Source: Neobacillus vireti (GTDB lineage Bacteria; Bacillota; Bacilli; Bacillales; Cytobacillaceae). From it: a stretch of DNA of 64,000 nucleotides. Below the pieces are notes generated by a model. The model had not been told where the DNA came from. It saw only the letters and a program-made list of their open reading frames with translations, and made no database searches. Position numbers and translations under genes: made by a program. Shown here in pieces: positions 34,890 to 43,752 of the stretch. Positions within the stretch are counted from its first letter, which is position 1. Each line of letters opens with the position of its first letter. Location: positions 94,183 to 158,182 of the forward strand of contig NZ_LDNB01000014.1 in the NCBI RefSeq assembly GCF_001026695.1, given 5' to 3'.

Positions 34890-36476
34890 ATGCCGACTCC
34901 AGAAAAACGGTGTGAATTGGTGATTATCGAAACGAGTGATCTTCATGGAAATGTCTTCCCGATTAACTATGGAAATCATCAAGAAACGAACTCAGGAATT
35001 GCTAAGATTGCACAGCTCATTAACCAGGTGAAACAAAAGTATGATTACACATTTCTGATTGATAATGGAGATGTTATTCAAGGTACACCGTTAACTTATC
35101 ACTACGCTAAATTCCTTCATGACAAAAAAAATCCAATGATCAGCATTCTAAATAGCCTAGATTATGATGCTGCGATAATTGGAAACCATGAGTTTAACTA
35201 TGGAATGGGCTTGTTAAAAAAAGCAGTAAACGAATCCAATTTCCCTTGGCTTTCCGCCAATATTTTAAGTGAAGAAACAAACCAGCCATTATTTGGCAAG
35301 CCTTATTTGATCAAGGAATTTGATAATGGACTTAAGGTGGCTGTGCTGGGGGTAACAACCCATTACATTCCTAATTGGGAGAATCCAAGCCATATTGAAG
35401 GCTTACGTTTTGAAGATGCGCTGGAGACAACTAGGAAATGGGTCAAGTATTTGCAAGAACATGTGACATACGATTTCCTGATCGTTTCCTACCACGGAGG
35501 CTTTGAACGCGATTTGTTATCAGGGGAGCCTACCGAGTCATTAACCGGTGAAAACCAAGGCTATCGGTTGTGCCATGAAATTGATGGAATAGATGTTTTG
35601 CTTACGGGCCACCAGCATCGGCAAATTAAGGAACATATCAATGGCGTAACCGTCATTCAGCCGGGATTTAATGGGCAGGCATTAGGTAAGGCTGTAATCC
35701 AATTTCAATTTGAAGATGGTAAGTGGAAGGTTGTAGAAAAAATTGCTGAGATCGTACCAGTGGAAGATACCACCGAACCTGTCAAAAATGTCTTAGAGCT
35801 AGCAGAAGAATACGAAAGGCAAACCCAGAAATGGCTAGATCAGCCGATTGGGAAAATTGAAGGAGATTTGACGGTTGATAATGCCTTTGCTGTAAGGGTA
35901 AAGGATCACCCATTAATTGAATTCATTAATAACGTCCAAATGGACGCAGCAGATGTGGATATATCAAGCACTGCTCTGTTTCACAACCAATCGCCGGGAT
36001 TCTCTCAACATGTCACGATGAGAGATATCGTTTCAAATTATATTTATCCGAATACCTTAAAGGTCATCCGTATTTCCGGGCAGGATATAAAGGATGCTTT
36101 GGAAAAATGCGCCACCTATTTTGTCGTTGATGAAAATCATGAACTAAACGTAAATCCTGCGTTTGTTGAGCCGAAGCCCCAACATTACAATTATGATATG
36201 TGGGAAGGAATCGAATACGAATTAAATATCTCAAAGCCCTTCGGATCCCGTGTCGTCAAACTTAACTATCATGGGAAGCCAATCAACCTTTCAGATCAAT
36301 ACGATGTCGTGATGAATAACTATCGAGCTGGAGGCGGAGGAGACTACGAGATGTTCAAAGATAAACCAGTAATCAAAGAAATTCAGACAGACATGACCGA
36401 ACTATTAGCCAACTACTTTTTAACAAGAAAAGCAGTATCGGCAAGCTGTAATAATAATTGGAAAGTAACTTTCTAA
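34890..36476 (+). CDS. 5'-Nucleotidase/2',3'-cyclic phosphodiesterase family protein, no signal peptide
   Basis: This 528-residue protein has the calcineurin-like phosphatase motifs SDLHGN (Asp17, His19), DNGDVIQG, GNHEFNYG and TGHQHRQ, followed by a 5'-nucleotidase C-terminal domain that ends near NNYRAGGGGDYEMF. It would hydrolyse nucleotides or cyclic nucleotide phosphates. Unlike the two other nucleotidases in this window it has no signal peptide, so it should act in the cytoplasm. It diverges from phnD, which might link it to handling an imported phosphorus compound. The ATG follows GAAAGGAAGTTAGAAG. Confidence 0.9.
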   Translation: MPTPEKRCELVIIETSDLHGNVFPINYGNHQETNSGIAKIAQLINQVKQKYDYTFLIDNGDVIQGTPLTYHYAKFLHDKKNPMISILNSLDYDAAIIGNHEFNYGMGLLKKAVNESNFPWLSANILSEETNQPLFGKPYLIKEFDNGLKVAVLGVTTHYIPNWENPSHIEGLRFEDALETTRKWVKYLQEHVTYDFLIVSYHGGFERDLLSGEPTESLTGENQGYRLCHEIDGIDVLLTGHQHRQIKEHINGVTVIQPGFNGQALGKAVIQFQFEDGKWKVVEKIAEIVPVEDTTEPVKNVLELAEEYERQTQKWLDQPIGKIEGDLTVDNAFAVRVKDHPLIEFINNVQMDAADVDISSTALFHNQSPGFSQHVTMRDIVSNYIYPNTLKVIRISGQDIKDALEKCATYFVVDENHELNVNPAFVEPKPQHYNYDMWEGIEYELNISKPFGSRVVKLNYHGKPINLSDQYDVVMNNYRAGGGGDYEMFKDKPVIKEIQTDMTELLANYFLTRKAVSASCNNNWKVTF

Positions 36477-36504
36477 GGAACGAGGGGACAGTCCCAATTT
36501 GAAT

Positions 36505-36541
36505 AAAAGAGCTTGGAATATTGACTTTTCCAAGCTCTTTG
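36505..36541. terminator. Bidirectional terminator between nucleotidase and rpiA
   Basis: AAAGAGCTTGGAA and TTCCAAGCTCTTT form a perfect 13-base stem. A short GAGGGGAC motif lies just before it. Confidence 0.85.
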
Positions 36542-36546
36542 TTGGT

Positions 36547-37251
36547 TCATATGATATTTTCACTTTTTTTATTTAAAACTTTTACCTCGCCTTCTCCACC
36601 AATTATGATGGTGTTTGTCATTCCGATGAAGAGACCAGTTTCTACTACCCCTAATAGAAGCTTTAATTGATTATGCAGCTCTTCGGGATTAGGGATGGTC
36701 TGGAACTGACAATCTAAAATGTAGTTTCCGTTATTTGTAACGAAGACTTTCTCTTCCCGTTTTCTTAAATGCAGAGTGGCGCCGAGCAGCGCAATCCTTT
36801 TGGCGGTCACTTCCCAGCCAAAGGGGACAACTTCAATCGGGAGGGGGAAACCACCTAAGGTTGTGACCATTTTTGATTCATCGGCTATAATAATTAGCTT
36901 CTTCGCATTGGCACCGACAAGCTTTTCACGTAAGAGAGCTCCGCCGCCGCCCTTGATCAAGTTGAAATTGTTGTCAATTTCATCGGCCCCGTCAATCGCT
37001 ATATCCAGACAATCTACTTGGGAGAAATCGGTTAACGGAATATTAAATTCCTTGGCCCAGTCTTCTGTTTGTAAAGATGTAGGTATTCCTTTAATAGTAA
37101 GCCCCTGTTCGACTAACTCGCCCAATTTTTTCAATAGCCAATAAACGGTTGAACCAGAACCTAAGCCAATCGTCATTCCATCCATAATAAATTCTGCTGC
37201 TTTCTCACCAGCAGCTTTTTTTCTTTCATCTATCGAGTTTAAGTTTAACAA
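36547..37251 (-). CDS. rpiA: Ribose-5-phosphate isomerase A
   Basis: This 234-residue enzyme interconverts ribose 5-phosphate and ribulose 5-phosphate. Motifs are GLGSGSTVYWLLKKLG, DIAIDGADEID and LIKGGGGALLREKLV, the latter two holding the catalytic acid and lysine. The frame is open much further (to 37398), but the extra 49 residues do not look like RpiA; TTG at 37251 follows GAGGTGACTCC and gives the normal family length. It converges on the nucleotidase gene. Confidence 0.93.
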   Translation of the reverse strand: MLNLNSIDERKKAAGEKAAEFIMDGMTIGLGSGSTVYWLLKKLGELVEQGLTIKGIPTSLQTEDWAKEFNIPLTDFSQVDCLDIAIDGADEIDNNFNLIKGGGGALLREKLVGANAKKLIIIADESKMVTTLGGFPLPIEVVPFGWEVTAKRIALLGATLHLRKREEKVFVTNNGNYILDCQFQTIPNPEELHNQLKLLLGVVETGLFIGMTNTIIIGGEGEVKVLNKKSENII

Positions 37252-37511
37252 AGGAGTCACCTCACTCTTTTTTTCAATAATAGCATATGTTGTATTTTCC
37301 TTAAAATCTATCACACCTACTACAGCAGGTTGAGGGTCATTATTCCTTCTCTTTTTTGTGCCCATTAGTGAGACGGACGGCCAAGAAACGTTCCCCATGC
37401 TTTGCTTGACGAGGTGAAACCATTCTTGTTATTCTATCTAATTAAGTGGATTGGTAACCATCCCCTTAAAAATCAACTAAATTCCACTTGAATCATGGAG
37501 GTTTATATTGC

Positions 37512-38621
37512 ATGTTCTATTTTCTAAAAAGAATAGTCTCTAAACATACAATCATTCTAGTAGTTTGTTTTGCCGCCTCTATGTGGTTTGTTTATCACAA
37601 TCATTCATTTTATGAACGTTCAATCGCCAAAGTTATCGAAACAAAAGTTGAAGATAGCACTGAAACAATGGATAGGTACAATAATGAGGATCGACTTTTT
37701 ACTCAGGGCATCATTGCGGAAATAAAAAATGGCCCCCAAAAAGGACAGACTATCCATTTAACAAATCAATATTCCTCATCCGGAGCTTATGATCACGAAT
37801 ATAAGGTTGGCACCGAACTTTTTGTTTCGATAGAAAAGGCGGGAAAGATAACCGGGAAAATCCTAGACGTAAAACGAGATAAATACCTTCTGCTGGTCAC
37901 ATGGATGTTTATCTTTACATTACTGATAGTCGGAAAAAGGCAAGGGCTATTTTCAATTATTAGTTTAGCCGTCAATGCCTTGTTGTTGTCCTATGCCTTA
38001 GATGTTTATTTACACACTTCAGGGATAAGTTTGTTATGGATTTGCAGTATCAGTGTGATTGTATTTACGGTCATCTCGTTGTTACTCGTGAACGGCTTTA
38101 ATGAAAAAACATATGCTGCCATTGTTGCCACGCTGCTAGGGACATGTATTTCGCTATTGATTACTTATAGTGTAATGTGGGTAACTTCAGAGCAGGGTTT
38201 ACGCTATGAAGAAATGCAATTTATCGCGCGCCCATACAAAATGGTGTTTATGGCAGGGTTATTTATTGGATCACTAGGGGCCGTTATGGATGTGGCCATT
38301 ACCATGTCTTCTTCCTTATTTGAGCTGTTTGAAAAAAATAAAAACATATCTGTAAAAGCACTAAAAACATCGGGAATGGAAATTGGAAAAGACATTATGG
38401 GCACGATGACCAACGTTTTGTTCTTTGCCTATGTCAGCGGCTCGATTCCAATGATTATTTTGTATTTGAAGAATGCATCTCCAGTAGGATTTACCCTTTC
38501 GATGAATTTATCGCTGGAATTGGCACGAGCACTAGCGGGAGGGATTGGAATTGTGTTAACGATTCCGATTGGTCTATACGTTACACTTTTTTTCCTATAT
38601 AGAATGAGGGCTAAAGCATGA
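37512..38621 (+). CDS. YibE/F-family membrane protein 1
   Basis: This 369-residue membrane protein has an N-terminal span, an extracellular beta-rich region (residues about 30-120) and about seven further spans with the YibE/F hallmark GAVMDVAITMSSSLFE and GKDIMGTMTNVLFFAY. The function of the family is unknown. ATG at 37512 follows GGAGGTTTATATTGC; the in-frame ATG at 37488 overlaps GGAGG. It overlaps the next gene by four bases and the two appear to form one membrane complex. Confidence 0.88.
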   Translation: MFYFLKRIVSKHTIILVVCFAASMWFVYHNHSFYERSIAKVIETKVEDSTETMDRYNNEDRLFTQGIIAEIKNGPQKGQTIHLTNQYSSSGAYDHEYKVGTELFVSIEKAGKITGKILDVKRDKYLLLVTWMFIFTLLIVGKRQGLFSIISLAVNALLLSYALDVYLHTSGISLLWICSISVIVFTVISLLLVNGFNEKTYAAIVATLLGTCISLLITYSVMWVTSEQGLRYEEMQFIARPYKMVFMAGLFIGSLGAVMDVAITMSSSLFELFEKNKNISVKALKTSGMEIGKDIMGTMTNVLFFAYVSGSIPMIILYLKNASPVGFTLSMNLSLELARALAGGIGIVLTIPIGLYVTLFFLYRMRAKA

Positions 38622-39370
38622 ATGTACTTGTATGGTTGGGAATTATTTTGTTTATATTAATGAGATTGATTGGCGGGAAAAAAGGAACACGGTCCTTTTT
38701 GGCCATATTCCTCAATTTTGGTGTAGTGCTGATAAGTATTTTATTTTTGACCACTCCAAAGGTTAATCCGATTATTTTCATAGTGGTGGCATGTATTGTT
38801 ATCAGTTGTATTAATCTATTTTATATTAATGAGGTGAATAGCAAAACAATAACAGCCTTTATTTCTACGCTGGTCACCATTGTTATTTTACTTTTGTTTA
38901 TTGTGATCGTAGCGAAAAAGACGATGATTCAAGGGTTCGGAGAAGAAGAAGTCGAGGAGCTGAGTATATTTTCCCTCTATATTGGCGTCGATTTTGTTAA
39001 AATAGCTGCTGCCGTAATGATTATGGCTGCTATTGGCGCGATTACGGATACGGCAATTGCGATTTCCTCTCCAATGAGCGAAATCTTTCTTCATCATCCG
39101 ACAATTAGCCGAAAAGAGTTATTCACTTCTGGAATAAGAATTGGCAGGGATATTTTAGGCACAAGTGCAAACACCATGTTTTTCGCCTTCTTTGGCGGCT
39201 ACCTAGGATTACTTCTATGGTTTCAAGTGTTTTCCTATTCATTCGGAGAAATCGTCAATTCAAAAATATTTAACGCCGAAATGATCTCCATCCTATGTGC
39301 CGGAATCGGAATTTCACTTGTAATTCCCATTACCTCCTGGGTCACGGCCTTCATATTAGTAAAAGAATAA
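38618..39370 (+). CDS. YibE/F-family membrane protein 2
   Basis: This 250-residue shorter paralogue lacks the extracellular region and has about seven spans with GAITDTAIAISSPMSE and GRDILGTSANTMFFAFFGG. Translationally coupled to the upstream gene (ATGA). The pairing of long and short YibE/F proteins is common in Firmicutes; no function is known to me. Confidence 0.88.
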   Translation: MNVLVWLGIILFILMRLIGGKKGTRSFLAIFLNFGVVLISILFLTTPKVNPIIFIVVACIVISCINLFYINEVNSKTITAFISTLVTIVILLLFIVIVAKKTMIQGFGEEEVEELSIFSLYIGVDFVKIAAAVMIMAAIGAITDTAIAISSPMSEIFLHHPTISRKELFTSGIRIGRDILGTSANTMFFAFFGGYLGLLLWFQVFSYSFGEIVNSKIFNAEMISILCAGIGISLVIPITSWVTAFILVKE

Positions 39371-39373
39371 AGG

Positions 39374-39397
39374 GACGAGAGGGGGCACCTCGTCTTT
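39374..39397 (+). terminator. Hairpin after the YibE/F pair
   Basis: GACGAG and CTCGTC pair across a G-rich loop and are followed by TTTG. It is short, so its strength is uncertain. Confidence 0.5.
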
Positions 39398-39404
39398 GTC
39401 CAAA

Positions 39405-39433
39405 CCAAAAAAGAAGCCTCACATTGAGGCTAA
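39405..39433 (-). terminator. Terminator of the decayed LysM/SH3 copy
   Basis: AGCCTC and GAGGCT pair across ACATT; on the minus strand TTCTTTTTT follows. Confidence 0.55.
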
Positions 39434-39449
39434 AGGGTATGTGCTATTT

Positions 39450-40283
39450 AATAGAATGTAAAGTCAATTGTTGACCTCTGTTTCCTTCAAGTGTTAAGGT
39501 TACGCTTTTCCTTGGTGGGTAAATAATTCATTTACCAGATTGCCGGAGGCTTTTGCTCCATATGTTTGGCCATCAGGCGTGATGAAACGAAAAGTTCCTT
39601 CAGGGTCTATTCCTCCTATTTGCGCCGCTACGATTATTCGATTCGGAGTAGCAACAGTTGTCGCAGGGATGTTGATTGTTTGGCCAATTTGCAACTTTGT
39701 TGGGTTTACTGTCGGATTTAATGCTTGAATGGCCGAGGCAGAGACCCCGATTGCTTGACCGACTTTTGTAAACGTATCACCGCTCTTAATCACATATACA
39801 GATGAACTTACTGGTGTGCTGTTGCTTTTAGAAGGCTCAGTATTTGTATTTGCCGGTTCATTATTCGTTAAATATGTCATATTAACAAACGCTTTTTTTC
39901 CACCCCACTGAATCTGAGCCCAACCATTGGAAGTTGATATCACAGACACTTGATCGTTTAATTTTAACGATCCTAGTACCTGACTGTTCGTAGAAGCAGC
40001 TTCTCTAACTCTCAACGATGTGGCAGTGACTACCATTGTTTTTGCTTGAGATTCAACTGCATGTTTTTGTGAAAGATAGTCAGCGCTGACAAAACAAACA
40101 CGCCCCTTAATCAGAATCCCAGCCCAGCCGTTTTCTACGTATGCAACCTTTACAACATCCCCTTTTTTATAGGTTCCAATAATACTACTTGCAGTGGTTG
40201 GCTGCGAGCGAACATTAAGAGTAGTGGCGGTAACCGTTCTGTCCTCTACTTTTGGTAAAAGAATGGTTTTACCGTCAATGGAA
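39450..40283 (-). pseudogene. Truncated, frameshifted copy of the LysM/SH3 cell-wall protein
   Basis: This stretch repeats most of the gene at 41751-42986: two SH3 domains, a LysM domain (VYVIKSGDTFTKVGQ) and the C-terminal domain. The copy begins abruptly inside the region before the first SH3 domain, so the signal/membrane segment and first LysM are missing, and unrelated sequence with an in-frame stop at 40367-40369 lies upstream. Near 39503 one base is missing from a T run compared with the intact copy, which shifts the frame after FTHQGK and removes the last residues. An internal ATG at 40036 could still give a 178-residue SH3-LysM fragment. Confidence 0.8.
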
Positions 40284-40662
40284 AACGTAGTTCCTGAACT
40301 GCAGTGTCTTGTAAAATAAGCGACATGAGGACAGGTTCTCTTATCATCCCGAATGGAATAAAGTGGTCACTTTTTAAATGAGTCATTTTAGGGACAACTC
40401 TCGACGTTCTTTTCAGGCAATTTCTCTTGTGTGGTAGGAACAAAGAAAGATCTCAGAAAAACAAACAAGTACCTTTTCAACGAGGTACTTGTTTGTTTTC
40501 TATAGAGGGATTTGCATCCGGTTCACTAGATTTTAAGGAGGATGTGGAGTTTCTTATTACTGCGGAAAGTCCCTCCCCATGAAATTGGGGATTATTTTTC
40601 GCTTACATAGTTTATTTGATATAGGGAAAGATACCCCAATGACACCAGTAGGAGGAAGAGAT

Positions 40663-41667
40663 ATGACGAAGAATCATGAGGTTGGTTTGACATCAGCTGA
40701 AATAACAGGATTATGGTCCACCTATATAGGTGAATCAATGTCGATTTGCATGACCAAACATATGTTGAAATATTTGGAGGATGCCGACATAAAGCCCCTC
40801 TTGGAGGAGTCTTTAGCAGTGTCTCAAAAGCAAGTTAGTGAAATTCAAACGATCTTTATGAAAGAAAAGTTCCCGATTCCTAAGGGATTTACCGATGATG
40901 ATTATAATTCCGATGCGCCAGCTTTATTTTTCAATTTATTGCCGCTAAGTTATGTTTATGGCATGAGTCGTTTATCTATTGTAAATTATGGAATGATGGT
41001 TACTGCAATGGCGCGAGAGGATGTGCGGTTGTTCATTTCTACATGCTTGAATTCGTCCCAGGACCTATTTAACAAGGCGATTACGATTATGCTGAAAAAG
41101 GGAATTTATGATCGCCCAGCTATGATACCTTATCCTGAAGGTATCGAATTTGCCAAAAATCGTGAAACTTTCTTGTCCAAATGGTTCGAACCACAAAGAC
41201 CCCTTAATGTACAGGAGTTAACAGCTATTTTTTTCAATAGTGAAAGAAATTATTTTGGCTTGGTTTTTCTAACCGGGTTTATTCAGGTCGTAAAAGACGA
41301 GAGGATCAAGAAGTATTTGATAAAGGGGAAAAAATTAGCAGAAAAGCAAATTAAATTCTTAAATGATACACTAAGAAAGGATGATTTGCCTGTGGCATCT
41401 ATGATTAATACGGAAATATCGATGTCCACCATCTCACCCTTTTCAGAAAAGCTGATTTTAAATTTGATTACAATGCTTAACTCAACAGCGTTAACCTTTT
41501 TAGGACATTCACTTTCCACATCTTCAAGAGCAGACTTGTCCGTTGAATATTCGAAACTTATGGTTGAGATTATGCAATATGGGAAAGAAGGAATGGATTT
41601 GCTGATTGAAAGGCAATGGTTCGAGGAGCCTCCCCATGCCCCCAATCGAAAAGAATTGGCGAAATAG
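40663..41667 (+). CDS. DUF3231 family protein
   Basis: This 334-residue protein has two related helical halves, each starting with a segment like LTSAEITGLWSTYIGESMS or LNVQELTAIFFNSERNYFG, the pattern of DUF3231 proteins of Bacillaceae. Their function is unknown to me; a ferritin-like helical fold is likely. ATG at 40663 follows AGGAGGAAGAGAT; the frame extends to 40579 but without a site. It stands alone between the two LysM/SH3 copies. Confidence 0.85.
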   Translation: MTKNHEVGLTSAEITGLWSTYIGESMSICMTKHMLKYLEDADIKPLLEESLAVSQKQVSEIQTIFMKEKFPIPKGFTDDDYNSDAPALFFNLLPLSYVYGMSRLSIVNYGMMVTAMAREDVRLFISTCLNSSQDLFNKAITIMLKKGIYDRPAMIPYPEGIEFAKNRETFLSKWFEPQRPLNVQELTAIFFNSERNYFGLVFLTGFIQVVKDERIKKYLIKGKKLAEKQIKFLNDTLRKDDLPVASMINTEISMSTISPFSEKLILNLITMLNSTALTFLGHSLSTSSRADLSVEYSKLMVEIMQYGKEGMDLLIERQWFEEPPHAPNRKELAK

Positions 41668-41681
41668 GACGATGGTAGGAC

Positions 41682-41748
41682 GAGGGGACGCTTCTCTCGC
41701 TTCATTTTTTAATTTGAAGCACAAGAATCCCCAAGCCTCGCGTCCCTC
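41682..41748. terminator. Inverted repeat between DUF3231 gene and LysM/SH3 gene
   Basis: GAGGGGACGC and GCGTCCCTC can pair around a loop of about 48 bases between two convergent genes. The long loop makes this an uncertain terminator. Confidence 0.35.
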
Positions 41749-41750
41749 TG

Positions 41751-42986
41751 TTATTGAAGAGAATGTAAAGTCATTTGTTGACCTCTGTTACCTTCAAGTG
41801 TTAGTGTTACGTTTTTTCCTTGGTGGGTAAATAATTCATTAATCATGTTGCCTGAGGCTTTTGCCATATGAGTGTATCCATCAGGCGTGATGAAACGAAA
41901 AGTTCCCCCAGGGTCTACTCCACCTATTTGTGCTGTAACTGTTATTTGATTTGGAGTAGGGATGTTGATTGTTTGGCCAATTTTCAGTTTTGTTGGGTTT
42001 ACTGTTGGATTTAATGCTTGAATGGCCGAGACTGTGACCCCAAATGTTTTACCGATTTTTGTAAACGTATCACCGCTCTTAATCACATACACTGTGCTGT
42101 TGGTTTTAGAGGATTCAACTTTTGTATTTGCCGGTGCGGTATTCGTTAAATAGGTTGCGCTAACAAACGCTTTTTTTCCGCCCCATTGAATCTGAGCCCA
42201 ACCATTGGAGGTTGATGTCACAGCTACATGATCGTTTAATTTTAACGAACCTAGTATAGCACTGCTCGTAGAAGCAGCCTCTCTTACCCTTAACGATGAG
42301 GCAGTGACAACCATTGTTTTTGCTTGAGATTCAACTGCATGTTTTTGTAAAAGATAGTCAGCGCTGACAAAACAAACCCGGCCCTTGATCAGAATGCCGG
42401 CCCATCCGTTTTCTACGAATGCAACCTTGGCAACATCCCCTTTTTTATAGGTTCCAATAATACTACTTGCAGTGGTTGGCTGCGAGCGAACATTAAGTGT
42501 AGTGGCGGTAACTGATCTGTCTTCTACTTTTGGTAAAAGAATTTTTTTACCGTTAATGGAAGTAAGCCCATTGGCATCTAATATTTCCTGTGCAGTGACC
42601 CCATGTATCGCAGCGATTGTTTCAATTTTCTCACCGCTTTTTACTTGATATGTATATTCCTGAATAAATGCTGCATCCGCAGTGCTTGAATATAAGCCAA
42701 GCACAACGGTAAAAATGCCAGTCACTATCAGTTTTTTTACGACATTTTTTTGAATCCATTGGTTAACCTGTGAAACATAGGTATTCCAATCTGCTTTAAT
42801 ATCTTTTAAGAATCCTTTGACATCTAATACATTTCGAAGATCAAACTGTATGCTTTTATAATATTCACGTTTTTCCATCCTCGAAGTGAAAACCGGTACA
42901 CTTTTTGTGTGCTTGCTTTTTCCGTAAGTTTCTTTTCTGCTTACTGTTAATTCACCATTTACTGTTAATTCCTTCGTCAAAATCAT
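41751..42986 (-). CDS. LysM and SH3-domain cell-wall-binding protein
   Basis: This 411-residue protein has a charged N-terminal part of about 90 residues, one membrane segment (LIVTGIFTVVLGLYSS), a LysM domain (YQVKSGEKIETIAAIHGVT), two SH3b domains (VTATTLNVRSQPTT and VTASSLRVREAAST), a second LysM (VYVIKSGDTFTKIGK) and a C-terminal domain with GTFRFITPDGYT. No catalytic domain is visible; it probably binds peptidoglycan. The long cytoplasmic N terminus before the membrane segment is unusual. ATG at 42986 follows TTGGAGAATTG. The intact member of a duplicate pair. Confidence 0.88.
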   Translation of the reverse strand: MILTKELTVNGELTVSRKETYGKSKHTKSVPVFTSRMEKREYYKSIQFDLRNVLDVKGFLKDIKADWNTYVSQVNQWIQKNVVKKLIVTGIFTVVLGLYSSTADAAFIQEYTYQVKSGEKIETIAAIHGVTAQEILDANGLTSINGKKILLPKVEDRSVTATTLNVRSQPTTASSIIGTYKKGDVAKVAFVENGWAGILIKGRVCFVSADYLLQKHAVESQAKTMVVTASSLRVREAASTSSAILGSLKLNDHVAVTSTSNGWAQIQWGGKKAFVSATYLTNTAPANTKVESSKTNSTVYVIKSGDTFTKIGKTFGVTVSAIQALNPTVNPTKLKIGQTINIPTPNQITVTAQIGGVDPGGTFRFITPDGYTHMAKASGNMINELFTHQGKNVTLTLEGNRGQQMTLHSLQ

Positions 42987-43469
42987 CAATTCTCCAATTC
43001 TCTCTTTTTAGTTATAAATAAGACCATGACTCAGATGATCTCCCCACTGTAATATTCGAAATGTTGGATCGTTTTCTGTCTTAAAATTGTAATAATTTGA
43101 TTCCAGTGTCTGTCAATGGTTGATTGGGTTTTCCCCAACCCGAATCTTTTGTCGCAAACCCCATGAAAATTTAAAATATTATTATTTTTCCAAGCAAAGT
43201 TTTTATAGTATAACGTGTTTCGGACAAGGGGGATATAAAGAAGAATCCTTATAATGCACATGGTAAAAAATATTGATATATCAATATTTTTTACGGTTTT
43301 TCTAATATTTTTACTTTTCGGTTTCGCGTTCATATTCTCCCGGAACTGTGCTATTATCATTACGATTTTGGGATGACTTTTTTAAAAAATAATTGCCATG
43401 ATGTTCGAAGGAATCTCTCCAAGCTTTCATGCCTAAGGTAACATCGTGGGAAAATAATCGAGGGGTAGG
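42987..43469. other. Intergenic with perfect palindrome
   Basis: These 483 bases hold a 32-base perfect palindrome (43263-43294) and a GGGTT/AACCC hairpin near 43126-43142. Open frames here have no ribosome binding sites or family resemblance, so no gene is called. Confidence 0.5.
43263..43294. repeat. Perfect 32-base AT-rich palindrome
   Basis: GTAAAAAATATTGATA is followed at once by its exact reverse complement. There is no loop and no adjoining gene end, so it is either a cruciform-forming site, a terminator-like hairpin or a protein-binding site. Confidence 0.8.
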
Positions 43470-43652
43470 ATGGAAGTGAACACGATGGGTTTGGAGCAAA
43501 GTGAGAACCGGGATATCTTGGTGGAAATCAGAGAACTGAAAAGCAGGCTGAATGAACTGTATCGGCAAAATGGTCCGGCAAGTTCTGATTATATTTCACT
43601 GTCATTAAAGCTGAATTATTTAATGAAGGAATTTTTTGAGGTAAATCTTTAA
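43470..43652 (+). CDS. Spo0E-like aspartyl-phosphate phosphatase
   Basis: This 60-residue helical-hairpin protein fits the Spo0E family, small proteins that dephosphorylate Spo0A-P and delay sporulation. The diagnostic second helix has S-L-K-L-N-Y-L-M in place of the usual S-Q-x-L-D-x-L-I; the first helix is EIRELKSRLNELY. The match is partial, with Asn for the usual Asp. GAGGGGTAGG precedes the ATG at 43470; an in-frame ATG at 43485 is an alternative. A strong terminator follows. Confidence 0.7.
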   Translation: MEVNTMGLEQSENRDILVEIRELKSRLNELYRQNGPASSDYISLSLKLNYLMKEFFEVNL

Positions 43653-43663
43653 GTACTTTGGAG

Positions 43664-43720
43664 GTTCAACCGACAATCTGAGGGGGATGGAAAGTCCCCT
43701 CAGACTGTCGGTTGAACTTT
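43664..43720. terminator. Long bidirectional terminator
   Basis: GTTCAACCGACA-TCTGAGGGG and its complement form an arm of more than 20 bases with one mismatch around an 8-base loop, between the Spo0E-like gene and the convergent FetB gene. Confidence 0.85.
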
Positions 43721-43752
43721 ATCCATTTTATCGCTAGAAAAGGTCTTACTAT

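Noticed and set aside
43031..43360. 109-codon minus-strand frame upstream of the Spo0E-like gene
   Set aside because: It runs through the 32-base palindrome, has no ribosome binding site and no protein-like character.
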